DNA of 64,000 nt, from assembly GCA_019009955.1 (NCBI GenBank), contig CM032228.1, positions 131,737,001-131,801,000 of the forward strand. Reading direction: 5' to 3'. This document shows, one piece after another, positions 1 to 12,157 of the stretch. The DNA is from Riptortus pedestris (taxonomy: Eukaryota > Arthropoda > Insecta > Hemiptera > Alydidae). Positions within the stretch are counted from its first letter, which is position 1; each line of letters begins with the position of its first letter. Below the pieces are notes generated by a model, which worked only from the letters and a program-made list of their open reading frames with translations, searched no databases and was not told the origin of the DNA. The position numbers were made by a program, and so were the translations under genes.

Positions 1-37
<37 letters not shown>

Positions 38-760
38 ATATATCTTTATATATATGTAATATATCTTTATATATATAATTCTACTGCACGTGTGTTTGTC
101 ACTGAACTCTTCCTGACCGATTTGAATGAATTTTTTTGTACCCGTTTGGCTGACGCTCTGGATGGTTTAGCATCACAAATCGGCCCGGCAGATGGAGCAG
201 GAATGGTTGTCGTAAGGGAGGCCTGAAATTAAAAATAGCAGTATTCTGTTTCCTATTGGTCTTCGGCAAATATGCACAGGTTAAAAGGTGTTTATGTTGT
301 TATTTAGAGTAGCTTGTGTTATAATCACTTTTGTCGTATAACAAAGTATAAACAAGATATACACTAAAAAATTAAAGTGGGGACCAACAATTTTATTGGG
401 CACTAACGATTCTATATGTGAATTAGCATTTATTCTTCCATGATTATAAGCTATATTAAATTTTTGAGGTTCGAACAGGAGTGGGGGTTTACTGAAGACC
501 GAAAACTAAAAAACGCAAACATCTCGGTTAATATTAAAGATAATGAAAACATCGAACGGGAGTGGGGGTTATAAGGAAGGCTTGAATAAAAAACACGCGA
601 TATTTCATTTTCTATTTGTTTTTAGGTAAACATGCACATAACAAAAGTTGTTTTATGTGTTATTAAATGTAGGTGTTGTTTTGAAAATAATATTATTGAA
701 TTTAATATTCTAATCGCTTGATATATCATGCAGGACAAAGTCTGTCGGGTCCGCTAGTAT
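1..760 (-). repeat. (TA)n and F1 element fragment, minus orientation
   Basis: Bases 1-34 and 48-76 are (TA)n. From about 175 to 758 the minus strand carries F1 units (aggcctccc...accccc, gccgaagacc, gtataaacgagata-like blocks). They end at a head ACTAGCGGACCCGACAGAC, which differs from the other F1 heads. Bases 80-170 are not recognised. Confidence 0.6.
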
Positions 761-764
761 ATAT

Positions 765-2129
765 ATATATATAATTTTGATGGTACCTCATTTTCGTCAT
801 TTCCTGGGTAGTATCGTTGGCTATTTAAAGAAATGTTTCGAAAATCGTGTCACCGGTACAACCTCAATAGCTGATTTCCCTTAAGAGAAATATGCAAAAA
901 TGATAATTACGGCTTTCCAAGCATAGATTATTAACGAGAACTACCATAGGTCTGGTAGAAGTGGCTTGCCTGTCAAATTTTATCGATAAAGGAAATGCTT
1001 TTCCTATGTCACTGATAATTCAGTTAGATATGCAGTACCTAATGCAATGGCCGAAATACTCATTTAGTTATCATCTGTTCATGAAGGAAATTTGTTCGAT
1101 CACGGGAAATGAATGAGGAATAATCTAGGGAAATTAAATCGAGCAAAACACGAATAATCATTTTAACTAAAACGCAATCGTCATGGAGAGTAAACATTAA
1201 AAATTAACAAAAATGAAAAATATACTTTATTTCAAGGACTGGTTGAGGTTCAAACAAATCAACTCTTCTCTGGTTTAAACGTATTTATTCATACTGCTTT
1301 GGATGTTCCACATCCTCCTGAATATGCCTCACCCGCAGTATAATTACAAAGATAATTAAATTTTAGTTACAATCCTCTAAGGAGGTAAGTCTTAACTGAT
1401 AAAAATCTCTCACGTAGGGGCTGCGTTAATTAAGCAGATTTCCCACGTGGGTCACATCAACATTTGCATTTACCTTAAAACGTTCAATGAGAAGAATATG
1501 ACATGAGTAGGAGAGGGGGTTACTAATGGCTGAAAATTAAAAAAGTGCATATATCTCAGTTAATAATAAAGATAGTGAAAAAAAGTACATAACAACATTT
1601 ATAGAACATTACATTTGCAATAAGATTGGATAATATTTCGATCCGACTCATAATAACGGAGATATTTGAAATTCCTCCCTCTAACCCCCGCCCCTCCCAC
1701 TGACCCGATTTCAGCCATTGACGAACTTGATCTTTCTTTTTACATGAAACTACTAAATGCCGAGTTTGGTAATGATTAAATAAAAATTGCGGCAGCTAGA
1801 GCGTTCACAGACAAATATAACCCGTTAAAAAAACAAATCCTGGGTCCTGGGTAGGATCGATGGACAGTAGAAGAAATTTTTGAAAAACGCGTCATGAATA
1901 CGACCTCAATAGCTGATTTCCCTTAAGAGAAATCTGCTAATAAAAACCCTAGATTACACTACAATTGGGGTTTCTAATCATATAAAATATTATAATAAAG
2001 GAGATATTTCGAATTTGTTATTCCCACCTCTTGTACCCCCCCCCCTCCCCCTTGTTATAAACTTCATATTTTGTTTAACTTGAAGCGATTAAATATGATG
2101 AGGTTCAAATGTCACAAAAAATGTCCGTA

Positions 2130-2175
<46 letters not shown>
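765..2175 (+). repeat. F2 repeat fragments and (AC)n
   Basis: F2 tail blocks (cgtcatttcctgggta..., tagctgatttcccttaagagaaat) lie at 770-895 and 1845-1945. An F2 head (acgtaggggctgcgttaatt) lies near 1415. F2 body sequence (tatctcagttaat, gagatatttgaaatt) fills 1500-1830. An (AC)n tract runs 2138-2174. The 900-1380 segment is AT-rich and unassigned. Confidence 0.65.
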
Positions 2176-2176
<1 letters not shown>

Positions 2177-3437
2177 CATTTTAGTCATTTACTAGGTAGG
2201 ATTGATGGACATTTGAAGAAATTATTGAAAAATCTCGTCATGAATACAATCGCAATAGGTGATTTCTATTCAGCGAAATCTGCTAAACTCATGTTTATCT
2301 CTGTTATTACAAGTTGGGACGAAAAAATGTTATTTAAAAATTTAATAGCAAATGTAAAACTGTTGTTGTTCACAACCGAACGTTTAAGGCTTTTGTGGTG
2401 TTATAAGGATACTCTGCAAAAACTAAAGTACAGATTTCTTTCGCGCTGGAATTACACTGTAGTTATGTCATTTCAACATATATTCTCTATTTCTAAGTTA
2501 AAATTCGTTGAGTAGCAGTGGGGGTCTAATGTAGGCTGAAGACAAGAAAATAGTAATAACTCGCTTCATATTTTTTAGTTACGAGAAAATGTAAAGAGTA
2601 ACACTTATAGACTCCCATTGGTTTAAGAAAATTGGTTCAATAGCATTTTTATCCGACTCATAATAATGAAGATCATTGAATTTTCGAATCTCCCCTCCAG
2701 ACCCCCCCCCCTATTCCAAATCCTATTTCAGCCATTAAATAATATGTCATTTAGTTTTGAATGAAAAATCAAAATATCCTGTATGATATAGACGAAATAA
2801 ACATTTTCAGTCAAGAATATAAAATCGTAATTGATGGCGTCATCACGCTACATTTATTTTTACGTATTACTCAAATAATAAAGGCCCGCGGATAACAATA
2901 TTTGGCATTTATGCTTGAAATAAGAGGATTCATTATACATTGGCTTATTGTTAACGGGCAATGGCTAATAGTGGAGTTTTCCGAATCCCAATAATTTAAA
3001 AAGTCCGTCAAGCAGGGGCTGCGGAAACTAAGCGGATTTCCCACGTAAAGTTATACAATAGAGAAAGCTCCATACGAGTGCCGAACAGTTACGGAAACGG
3101 CCGAACTAGCCATAACTCGTCCGTCAAACTTAATAAAAATGCAAATATCTCGGTTAATATTCAAGATAGAGAATAAATGTATATAACAATTAATTATTTA
3201 TAGTAAATTTAATTTACAATAAGATTGGTTCTATACAATTTTTCGATCCGACGTATAGTAACGGAGATATTTTCGAATTTTCGAAAATCCCTCCCTCTAA
3301 ACCCCTCCCCCCACTTGTCCGATTTCAGCCGTTAACGAACTTGATCTTCCTTTCTACATAAAACGATTAAATTCCAAGTTTGGTGACGATTAAACAAAAA
3401 ATGCGACCGCTAGAGTGTTAACAGACAAATATTTATG

Positions 3438-3487
<50 letters not shown>

Positions 3488-4346
3488 TAGTGTTATAATA
3501 TAATATATAATCTCCTGGGTAGGATCGATGGACATTTGAAGAAAATTTTTGAAAATCGCGTCATGAGTACGACCTCAATAGCTGATTTCCCTTATGGGAA
3601 ATCTGCTAAAAATGAATTTGTTGGGAAAGAGAAAAAAGTGAATAAGTTAAATGTTTCAAACTTCATACTCAAAAATTTTTTGTAAAAAGAAATATCAAGT
3701 TCGTTAACAGTTGAAATCAGACTAGGGGCAGGGGGGGGGGATTCAGAGCGGGAGAATTTTAAAAATTCAAAATATCTCCGTTATTATGAGTAGGATCGGA
3801 AAATTGTATAGAATCAATCTTATTGCAAATGTAATGTTCTATACATGATGTTATATACATTTGTTCTCTAACTTCAATATTAACCCGAGATATTTGCATT
3901 TTTTAGTTTTCAGCCTTCTGTAAACCCCCACTCCTGCTCATGTCACATACACAATCCCCTGTTATATAATAGACCACTTCATTTGCAACTTAAATATCAA
4001 ATATTGCTCTCATTGAACTTTTACTTTTTAAGATTAATGCAGATACGTGGAAAATCTGCTTAGTTGACGCAGCACCTGCGTGACGGGCGGTTTTTGTAAC
4101 GGGCTGGTTCCTTTTTTCGCAATCAGCTAGTCAGCATTTTCAAGAAGCCAGGTGGTACCAATTATACAGCATAAATCAGTCATCCAGCAGAACGTATTGT
4201 TCGTATTAGGCGAGGTAAACGATTTACGAAACTTCTTTTCCGTCATTGAGAAAATCTACTTCATTCTTCAGGTTATGACACTGATTAATGCTTATGTTCC
4301 ATAATTATCCATATTTAAAATATTAATATTGTGGTTATATTGTTAG
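2176..4346 (+). repeat. F2 copies in both orientations upstream of exon A
   Basis: A + copy fragment covers 2176-2740. A nearly complete + copy runs from its head at 2998 to the tail ending near 3612, with (TA)n at 3448-3480. A minus copy lacking its tail runs from about 3640 to a head (gctgcgtcaactaagcag on the minus strand) near 4096. The remaining 250 bp before exon A shows no repeat I recognise. Confidence 0.7.
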
Positions 4347-4556
4347 CTGGATACAGCGAGGACAGTGACTACACGAGCGACCTCAACTATCCAGTAGGTC
4401 AGCATGCGAACAGCTCGGCCTCCCAGTTCCGGGCTGCAGCACACCAGATGCCCACCCCTCAGCGGTCCCTAGAAACCAGCAGGGAGAACTCCTACGAGAC
4501 AGAGGACCCACCACCCCAAACCCTCCCCCATCAGCACGGACATCATCTATCACCAG
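4347..4556 (+). CDS. unc-13: unc-13 exon A (GYSEDSDYTSD... segment)
   Basis: The exon runs from acceptor attgttag to donor ccag/gtaaca and is phase 1 at both ends (210 nt), so it could be skipped without breaking the frame. It reads GYSEDSDYTSDLNYPVGQH and then a Ser/Gln/Pro/His-rich stretch ending HGHHLSPG. There is no membrane segment or folded domain, and the composition is that of a disordered linker. Base composition is much more GC-rich than the flanking repeats, which supports it being coding. The open frame continues past the donor for 25 codons to a stop, which is read as intron. The acceptor has a weak pyrimidine tract, so the 5' border is less certain than the 3' border. Confidence 0.8.
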
Positions 4557-5495
4557 GTAACATTAACCAACAATGCTCAGCTATCCAACAAAGTATTTTA
4601 TGTTTTCAAAAGATTCGCCGAAATTCATCATAATTTATGGAATAGCTTTCTTATTATTCACCACTATTTCATTCAGAACATCTTCTGAAATTTAATTAGT
4701 TTTGAGCTGGTTGAAAAGGTAACTCGCCTCATAAAAGGTAAATCTTGAATAAGATTTTTCGTGATAGTATCAATGGGCATTTGATGACTTTTTTCGAAGT
4801 TAAGTCATAACTAGGACCACAGTAACTTCTCTCCATTAGGGAAATCTAAAAACTAGAAATGCTGATGAAGAGAAGGCAAAGATTATGGAGAGTGGTTTTA
4901 AATAAGGCTAAAAGCCAAAAAATAAAAATAAAAGAATCATAATACTTATGTAACATTGGAGGTAGGGAAAATGTTTAGACGAATTCTAGAGCATTAAATG
5001 TATAATAAAACTAATTACATAACATGGTTCTATTCGACTCATAATAAAAATAATTTCTAGTCCGAGTTCAGCCATTAGGCAACTTGGTACATGTAACATT
5101 AAACGCTCGATTGCCAAGTTTGGTGACAATTAAACAAAAATTGCAGTCTCTGTAGAGTATATATAGCAGAAATACATATAGGATCCATTATTTTTCTCTT
5201 GTGTTTCCATCAATTGTGTACTAAATAAAATGTTATTAGCTGATTTCCATTCGGGACCGGGAATAAATATCTTGGTATGCCATACATCATGGATAGTCAG
5301 TAGATTTCTACATCCATCTCAGCTTGCCCTTCTTAAGAGCACAGATGGTGTTAAATTCGTCAACTCCATCCTACCCCTTCAAGGGACCAAATGTTTTTCT
5401 GTAATCTCATCTTTACCAGGCTAGAACAGGTCATGCGATAACTAAAAAGCAGTAAAAGCATTTTATAAAGTAGTTGAAATTTAAGCTAGAAATAA
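4557..5495. other. Intron 1, 5' part
   Basis: AT-rich intron. Between 4740 and 5165 there is a very decayed F2-like copy (aatcttgaataag..., ttgccaagtttggtgacaat). Bases 5165-5490 include a short open stretch (5230-5421) with no splice support or recognisable product. Nothing else is seen. Confidence 0.5.
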
Positions 5496-6002
5496 AAAAG
5501 TCCGTCATGCAGGGGCTGCGTAAACTAAGCAGATTTCCCACGTGTAGTTTTACAATAGAGAAATCCGCCTAATAACAACAGTAGTAGTAAGGAATCTCTA
5601 AACCTATTCACGAGGGACGAACAGTTACCGAAACGGCCCGCACTAGCTCTCGGCGGAGAGTCCCGAACGTAGCCGACTCCTGCCGACCACACACATGCAT
5701 ACAAATGCAAATATCTCGGTTAATATTCAAGATACAGAATAAATGTATAGAACAATATTTATAGTAAATGTAATTTGCAATAAGATTGATTCTATACAAT
5801 TTTTCGATCCGACGCATAATAACGTGGGAAATCTGCTTAGTTTACGCAGCCCCTGCGTGACGGACTTTTTATAACTACTTTTAGCAGATTTCCCTTAAGG
5901 GAAATCAGCTATTGAGGTTGTACTCATGACGCGATTTTTGAAATTTTTCTTCAAATGTCCATCGATCATCCAGGAGATGGCGAAAATGAGGTCCGTTCAA
6001 AA

Positions 6003-6038
<36 letters not shown>

Positions 6039-7445
6039 AAAAAGTGTATATAACTAAAGTTACTCTAAATAACAAAATAAACAACTTTTGTTATGTTCAT
6101 ATTTGCCGAAAAAAGAATAGTTAACGAAATACGGCTATTTTTAAATTCAGGCCTCCCTTACAACCCCCTCTCCTGCCCGTCCCTAGAAATGTTGGCATGG
6201 CTTGTTATAATGAAAGCGTTAGTGCTAATACACATACCGAGTTTTATTTATTTCAGTTGGGTCTTTTGTCCCAAATAAAATTGTTCACTTCCGCTATAGG
6301 TTTTAGCGTATATCTCGTTTATAATTCGGTATACGAAAAAAGTGTATATAACAAAAGTCACTCTAAATAACAAAATAAACAACTTTTGTTATGTTCATAT
6401 TTGCCGAAAAAAGAATAGATAACGAAATACCGCTATTTTTAAATACAGGCCTCCCTTACAACCCCCACTCCTGCCTGTCCCTAGAAATGTTGGTATGGCT
6501 TGTTATAATGATAGCGTTAGTGCTAATACACATACCGAGTTTTATTTATTTGGGTTGGGTCTTTTGTCCCAAATAAAATTGTTCACTTTCGCTATAGGTT
6601 TCAGCGTATATCTCGTTTATAATTCGGTATACGAAAAAAGTGTATATAACAAAAGTTACTCTAAATTACAAAATAAACAACTTTTGTTATGTCCATATTT
6701 GCCCAAAAGCTAATAGGAAACGAAATATCGCTATTTTTAATTTCTCGCTTCCCTTATAACCCCCACTCCTGTTCGTCTCAGAGGATATTAATATAGCCTA
6801 AAGTCTAAGTTGGGTTAGTAGTAATATACATACCAAGTTTCATAAAATTCGGTTCAGCCGTTTATGCGTGAAAAGGTAACAAACAAACAAACAAACAAAT
6901 AAACAAACAAACAAATAAACAAACAAACAAACAAACAGACACCAAAGAAACAAAATGCAGTTATGGTGTCTATTACATGTGAAACGAAAAGTTATCGTGA
7001 AATTTCGCGAAAAAAATCAATGTACAGACAGAGGTTACAATTTTATATATATATAGATATATATATATATATATATGTCTGTTACCGCTCTAGCGGTCGC
7101 AATTTTTGTTTGATCGTTACCAAACTCGATATTTAGTGGTTTTATGTAAAAAAGAAAGATCAAGTTCGTTAATGGCTGAAATGGGAGGGGGAGTTTAGAA
7201 GGGAGGATTTTCTAAAATTCAAAATATTTCCTTTACTATACGTCGGATCGAAAAATTGTATAGAATCAATCTTATTTCAAATTAATTTCCTATAAATATT
7301 GTTATATACATTTATTCTCTATCTTGAATATTAACCGAGATATTTGCATGTTTATGAAATCGGGGCGGATAACGGATGAGAGTTAAACTTCACGTGGGAA
7401 ATCTGCTTAGTTTACGCAGCCCCTGCGTGACGGACTTTTTGTAAC
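5496..7445 (-). repeat. F2 minus copy split by an F1 element
   Basis: A + F2 head fragment (5497-5822) abuts a minus F2 head at 5823-5872. Next to it, the tail of a minus F2 copy starts at about 5878 and stops at (TA)n near 6005. F1 sequence fills 6037-7050 in + orientation. After more (TA)n, the rest of the minus F2 body resumes at 7076 (tctgttaccgctctagcggt) and ends with its head near 7442. The F1 element has thus opened an F2 copy at its TA tract. Confidence 0.75.
6037..7050 (+). mobile_element. F1 element: two 298-bp tandem units plus RTE-like tail
   Basis: The motif GTGTATATAAC recurs at 6044, 6342 and 6640, giving two complete 298-bp units and a shorter third. Each unit has blocks for TTTGTTATGTTCATATTTGC, a C-rich ACCCCCACTCCTG and GTTAGTGCTAATACACATAC. 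The end is a different module (aaattcggttcagccgttta, CAAA repeats at 6884-6936, then gaggttacaattttatatata). That tail resembles the 3' ends of RTE-type LINEs. No reverse transcriptase is present, so it is non-autonomous. The short open frames inside it are repeat artefacts. Confidence 0.7.
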
Positions 7446-7629
7446 TGCAGTTGCTATTACATAACTGGTATTTATTAGTTGAAAAATTAGTTAATTACAA
7501 AAGTATTTAATTACTGCCCAACTCTGAATGATATCAATAAAATAGCTGTGTGTAAATGAGTTTGTGTGTCAAATAATAATGGTAATTTATATGTTAGGAG
7601 AAATCTACTCAAACCACGTTTTCACTGAG

Positions 7630-7872
7630 GCTTGGAAAAAAAATGTCTGATCATATCTGGAAATATTTGTATGTTTAATCTATTGCCGCATGGTGGTTGC
7701 TGGCAGACTGTTGAGAACAATCCATATCGTCCTGAGCCCCCTCTTCTGGAAGGGAGCCAAACCTCTGGGTCTTCAAGGTGGGACATAACTCAGCAAGCCC
7801 TTCCGTCCGCAGTTCACTCGCCCTTCCCAACTTCTCCGTCTCTATTAGACGCCAACAAGTTTGAGATCATTT
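7630..7872 (+). other. Coding-like island in intron 1, possible cassette exon
   Basis: Between 7700 and 7895 the sequence is GC-rich and open, reading TVENNPYRPEPPLLEGSQ then a Ser/Pro-rich stretch ending SPSLLDANKF, before a stop at 7896. It looks like disordered protein and unlike the surrounding repeats. An acceptor at 7629 (ttttcactgag) and a GT at 7873 would give a 243-nt exon with phase 1 at both ends, exactly the phase of the exon A/B junction. The donor is poor, and the first 25 codons (rich in I/C/F) look non-coding. An acceptor at 7706 gives a cleaner protein but the wrong phase. It could instead be a decayed transposon or gene fragment. Not recognised. Confidence 0.25.
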
Positions 7873-8269
7873 GTGAAAATAGGAATTCACCCAGATGAAA
7901 AATGATCTCATTTAGATCCCTGGCCAAGCCACGTCAACAAATTGGCAATGTGTAGTGAAAATGACATTTCAAATTGTCCATGTTGCGTTTTTGGTCAAAA
8001 TTGGGAGAGGGGGGAATATTATTTACTCTATCTGTTGTTGACAAGAAAATGCCCTTATTTCTTACAGCCGTTAAAATATAACTTTCTTTTACCTAATCAC
8101 GTGAGCTAAGTTGGCGCTGTTTTTTTAAAGAAATTCTTCTTTGACTGTAAGAAATGAAAAGAAAAAACCATTGAAATTTATTTATTTCAAAACAAAATTT
8201 GCCACTGAAATAAAACTGATATTATTGTATCTCTAAATTTATATAGCTATATGATTGTAATAATTTTAC

Positions 8270-9680
8270 ATGAGCTCCTTAAGGGAAGTCAGCAATTTAG
8301 GATGTACTCGTAACGAAATTACTACATAAAAATAATTTTGTCATGTTATATATGTAGTAATAGCATAAATTTTATATATATACTTCTCTGTTACCGCTCT
8401 AGCAGTCGAAAGTTTTGTTTGATCTTTACCAAACTCGACTAAAATCCTTTTTTGTGTAAAACTAAAGATTAAGTTTGTTAACGGCTGAAATCAGAGTGGG
8501 GTTGGTGGGGGCGGGGGTTTAGAAGGGAGGAATTTCGGAAATTCGAAATGTCTTTGTTATAACACGTCGCATCGAAAATTATTATAGGACCAATTTAATC
8601 AAAAATGTATTTGTCTATAAACGTTGTAATATACGTATTTTCTCTATCATGAATATTAACCCTAGAACTACCAAGGGGGGGGGGCTCCTTGAGCCTACAA
8701 CTTTTTGTTTTTGTTCCCTATCACCCAATTTTAATGGGATATTTTTGATATTTTATGTATTCCTCAGAAAAACATCCTAGAGTGAGGGCATAACAATAAA
8801 ATTAAATAAAAAAATTTCTATGTTGAGAAAAAAAAATTTTTTTGACGTATGGGCTCGAGGAGCCCCCCCCCCCTTGGTAATGCAAGGGGTAGTTATACAC
8901 TTAAGTACCAAGGGGGGGGGGCTCCTCGAGCCCACTGATATTTAATACTACTTTTAACTAGTAATTCAAGTGTTATTAATTATATTGCTCAAATAATAAT
9001 TACTTTGATGTAATTTTAACATACAAACCTTCTCAAGTTTTTTTTTTCTCAAAAAAAAATATATATATTCTCCCCATATAATTTTTTTTCATATAAAAAT
9101 ATATTACTGAGATGGTTATAATTATTGCTCCTGATAGGTACTTTTTTAGAAAAGAGAAGATTTTCTAGGTTGTTCCCAACTAGGGGAACAGTTAGTCCAT
9201 GCTGCATCCTGGATAAACACTCGGAAAAAAAATTATTGTGCAAAAGCACCGATAATTGCATTACGAATCTGATAATTATATTTTCTTAAATTATTATTCT
9301 ATTATAATGTTATAATAACTTAGATATAGATAACTTTTTATTCTAACAATGTTTAGATATGTTCCTCCAGTAGAATAAAATTATATTTAATTTAAAGTCA
9401 TCCTTTTTTCCCCATCCGAACCTTTTTTTTTTAATTTATTTTTATTATTTTATTTAATTTTTTTTTTCACAGGTGTCATTAGAAACGTTCATTAAACATA
9501 ATCCAATAGAAATAAAAATTTTAAAAAAATTATAGAACCAAAATAATAGGTTATTAAGGTTGTGGGCTCGAGGAGCCCCCCCTTGGTAATCCATGCGACC
9601 TGGGAGAGGTCGGTAATACTAGGGTTAACCGAGATATTTGCATTTTTTAGTTTTCAGCCTTCAACAAACTGCTCCATAGC
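8270..9680 (-). repeat. F2 minus copy interrupted by a piggyBac-like MITE
   Basis: The F2 body runs from about 8270 (ccttaagggaagtcagc) through tctgttaccgctctagcagt to gaatattaa at 8659. It resumes at 9625 with ttaaccgagatatttgcatt. Uninterrupted F2 copies read gaatattaaccgagatattt, so removing the insert and one TTAA restores the usual sequence. Confidence 0.85.
8660..9624. mobile_element. piggyBac-like MITE, 965 bp, TTAA target duplication
   Basis: The insert is flanked by TTAA at 8656-8659 and 9625-9628 and begins CCCTAGAACTACC. Its end, reverse complemented, begins CCCTAGTATTACC. TTAA duplication and CCC-starting termini are hallmarks of piggyBac-superfamily elements. Inside are four copies of a 25-bp block (CCAAG, G-run, GGCTCCTCGAGCCC), two in each orientation, near 8670, 8852, 8908 and 9564. 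No transposase is visible, so it needs enzymes supplied elsewhere. Confidence 0.88.
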
Positions 9681-9805
9681 ACATTAACAATAGCTGTTAT
9701 TCCTGGACCACAAAATCAAAGCCTAAAAACCAAATATTGAACTTTTGCTTTGTGAATTACAAGCAAATACACTATGTAATGACGCTATCAATTCACAGTT
9801 TTCGT

Positions 9806-9808
<3 letters not shown>

Positions 9809-9899
<91 letters not shown>

Positions 9900-10030
9900 A
9901 TCTTAAAAACGGACTTCATTTTCGTCACTTCCTAGCTAGGATTGATGGAAGACATGTTTCGAAAACCACGTCAGGAGTACAAACTGTTGAGCTAATTTTC
10001 CTGAAATACAAGAACACTGAAACCAGGCAT
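9809..10030. repeat. (TC)n(TA)n microsatellite followed by F2 tail
   Basis: (TC)n at about 9810-9849 passes directly into (TA)n up to 9893. Then comes a degenerate F2 tail block (ggacttcattttcgtcactt, aggattgatggaag) to about 10000. The open frame across it is an artefact of the dinucleotide repeats. Confidence 0.85.
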
Positions 10031-12157
10031 TTATAATTCCCTTAAAATAGTTAACTGTAGATTTAGTTACTAAATATTTGTACCACTGTTGACCCCTTAA
10101 AGTGGGCCGTGAAGAACGCGCTCTGAGACGTAGTATTCATTTAAAATTAAAGTAATAGTCAATTGCACATAGAAAACTTGACAATATACTTGTTCGTTTT
10201 ACATATGAACCTCTCTTTGGCAGGTAAAGGAAGCCTGTATAATTTGAAAAGCATTCTATTTGGTTGTAAGGTAACCTAAGATAAATGATATTTTAGTGTC
10301 CTATGAAGGTAGGAAATTAAAATCTCATCTAAATAAATCAGGGGATCGATACAGGTTAGGTGGTTGAGCAGAGAAAATTTATTACTTTGCTATCAAGATT
10401 GGCCAAGCTCAAGCATGCAACCCTTTCTATACATTTATGCTCGGATTATGTTTACATATTAAACTAATTTGTGTTGTATTTCGTTGAAAACTCGAACGTA
10501 CCAAAAAAGTCTGTCACATACTGACTGCGAACGCCAAGCAGATAGGTGTTTTGACGTCGAAGCCCCCCTCCCCCCCAACTCTCAACTAGTTTAAAATTCG
10601 GTAGGTTTACAAATACAAAAGCTCATAGAAATTTAAGCTGTTAGACAAGATTTTGATACCGATTTGTAGGACGGATCCGATGCGTAAAAAAAAAAATATA
10701 TCTCCGCCGAATTTGAATAATCAGAAAAACCTTATTTATATAGGTAGTTGTAAATAAAAAGGGATGAATAAAATGTTTGCGAACAGACTGTGTGATAATT
10801 TAACTATCCGTTAAATGGAATAAACTCTGTATTTGAATTTTAGGAAAACTGTATTAGACTTTGATTAGTTGCATATTTTTAAAAGACGAAATATACTTAA
10901 TTCTTTTCAATTTTATTTTCCAAAATGAAAATAGTTTGAATGGTGTTCTGAACAAACCATTTTAAAGAAAGTGAATGAGCACTTTCTTTAAAATGGTTTG
11001 TTTATTTTCTAATGATTTTTAAGAACAAATGACATTAATATTTTTGCAACGCAATGATTGTTTAAAGGGAATGGTATTGACCCCCCCCCCTCTTTAGTTT
11101 TCAAAACCGAAATTAAGCTATTTATACATAAACTTTAATAATGCTATTTATTTTTTTTCCAAAAATAAGAGTATTACAACATTCGGATTGTTTAGTTTTT
11201 GTTAAATATATTTTAAACAAAACAATGCTAAATGTGCACTGGTGGGGTCCAAGTAAAGAGCGTTTGCCTGCAGCCCATATAGGGTTTGATTTTTGATACT
11301 AAATCTGGTAACTTCCTCCCGCCAGTCATGACCATTTAGTCATTGTATTCTGCAATTTGGTTTTGGTTGTTTTGTGTATGTCATAATGAAAATGTGCGTT
11401 CATCCAAATCAAGCGATGATCCAATCAAGTCCATTGTTCCGCCATCTTGCAAAACATCTTTGGAAGATCATGTCGTGCACTATTTGTCTATAGTTAATAA
11501 TTGAAGTTTTTAAATTCCTAACTTGCTGAGATATGGGTCATTATTTGCCAAGAAGCTCTGAAAGAACCAGAAGAAGAATTAAGTGAATTAAACCAATTCA
11601 TAACACTATTTTCATTATTACTATATCTTTGCAAACTCAAATATCATCCCCTCCCTTTTACCATAAATTCCTTTAGCCATTTACCCCTTTCATCTCAAAA
11701 TTCGTAAAAATAACAAAAACACAGCAATGTAAACAACAGTGTAACAGTTTTAAACATGCGCGAATAGTGCTAGATATTCAAACTTTCTTTGAGAGTAGTG
11801 AAATATATTTATTTAGCTACCCATATTAAGTCAACCTAAGTGGATAGTAATTATGTACAAAAATTAATTAGTAAATGTCTTTTGTTTCTTTCCATCTGAT
11901 TAAAACGTGGTGCATAATTTAATTTGTAAACGTTTTTCAACAGCTATAAAAGACATGGAATAAAAATATTGAATTCTTTCTTAAATTACTATCCAAGTAA
12001 TTTTTGCAATGAAAATGGGCCCTTTTTGTATTACATACTGAATGAAAGATGGTTAATTTACTGAATATCTAAAAGTGTTATTTTTATCAAATAAAACTAT
12101 CAAGTTTACTTTTTTATATGAAGTTACGATCAATTAGTTGTATTATTAGCCTTTGGA
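10031..12157. other. Intron 1 middle: mostly unassigned AT-rich sequence
   Basis: A decayed F2 head (aaaaaagtctgtcacatact) lies at 10503-10545. Bases 11238-11310 resemble a degenerate tRNA-derived SINE head (aagagcgtttgcctgcagcc, then gggtttgatttttgat as a B-box-like block). A perfect 23-bp hairpin is listed separately. The rest is unassigned, and no exon is supported. Confidence 0.5.
10951..11002 (+). repeat. Perfect 23-bp stem, 6-nt loop hairpin
   Basis: The left arm 10951-10973 (AACAAACCATTTTAAAGAAAG...) is the exact reverse complement of 10980-11002, with the loop aatgag between. It lies in the sense orientation of the intron transcript. It may be a MITE remnant or a small-RNA hairpin, and the sequence alone does not decide. 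Confidence 0.8.

Noticed and set aside
5525..5817. Overlapping minus-strand open frames
   Set aside because: Both lie in an F2 head/body fragment with no other coding evidence.
6093..6713. Near-identical 61-aa open frames repeated 298 bp apart
   Set aside because: They are the same F1 tandem unit; similar frames recur at 27494, 28133, 48797 and 53762 on both strands. No start context or purifying pattern suggests a protein.
6880..6940. Regular spaced repeats considered as a CRISPR array
   Set aside because: They are CAAA/TAAA tetranucleotide repeats at an F1 tail in a eukaryotic genome; no spacer-repeat structure.
9737..10036. 99-aa open frame with Ser-Leu and Tyr-Ile repeats
   Set aside because: It is (TC)n and (TA)n read as codons, extended into an F2 tail.
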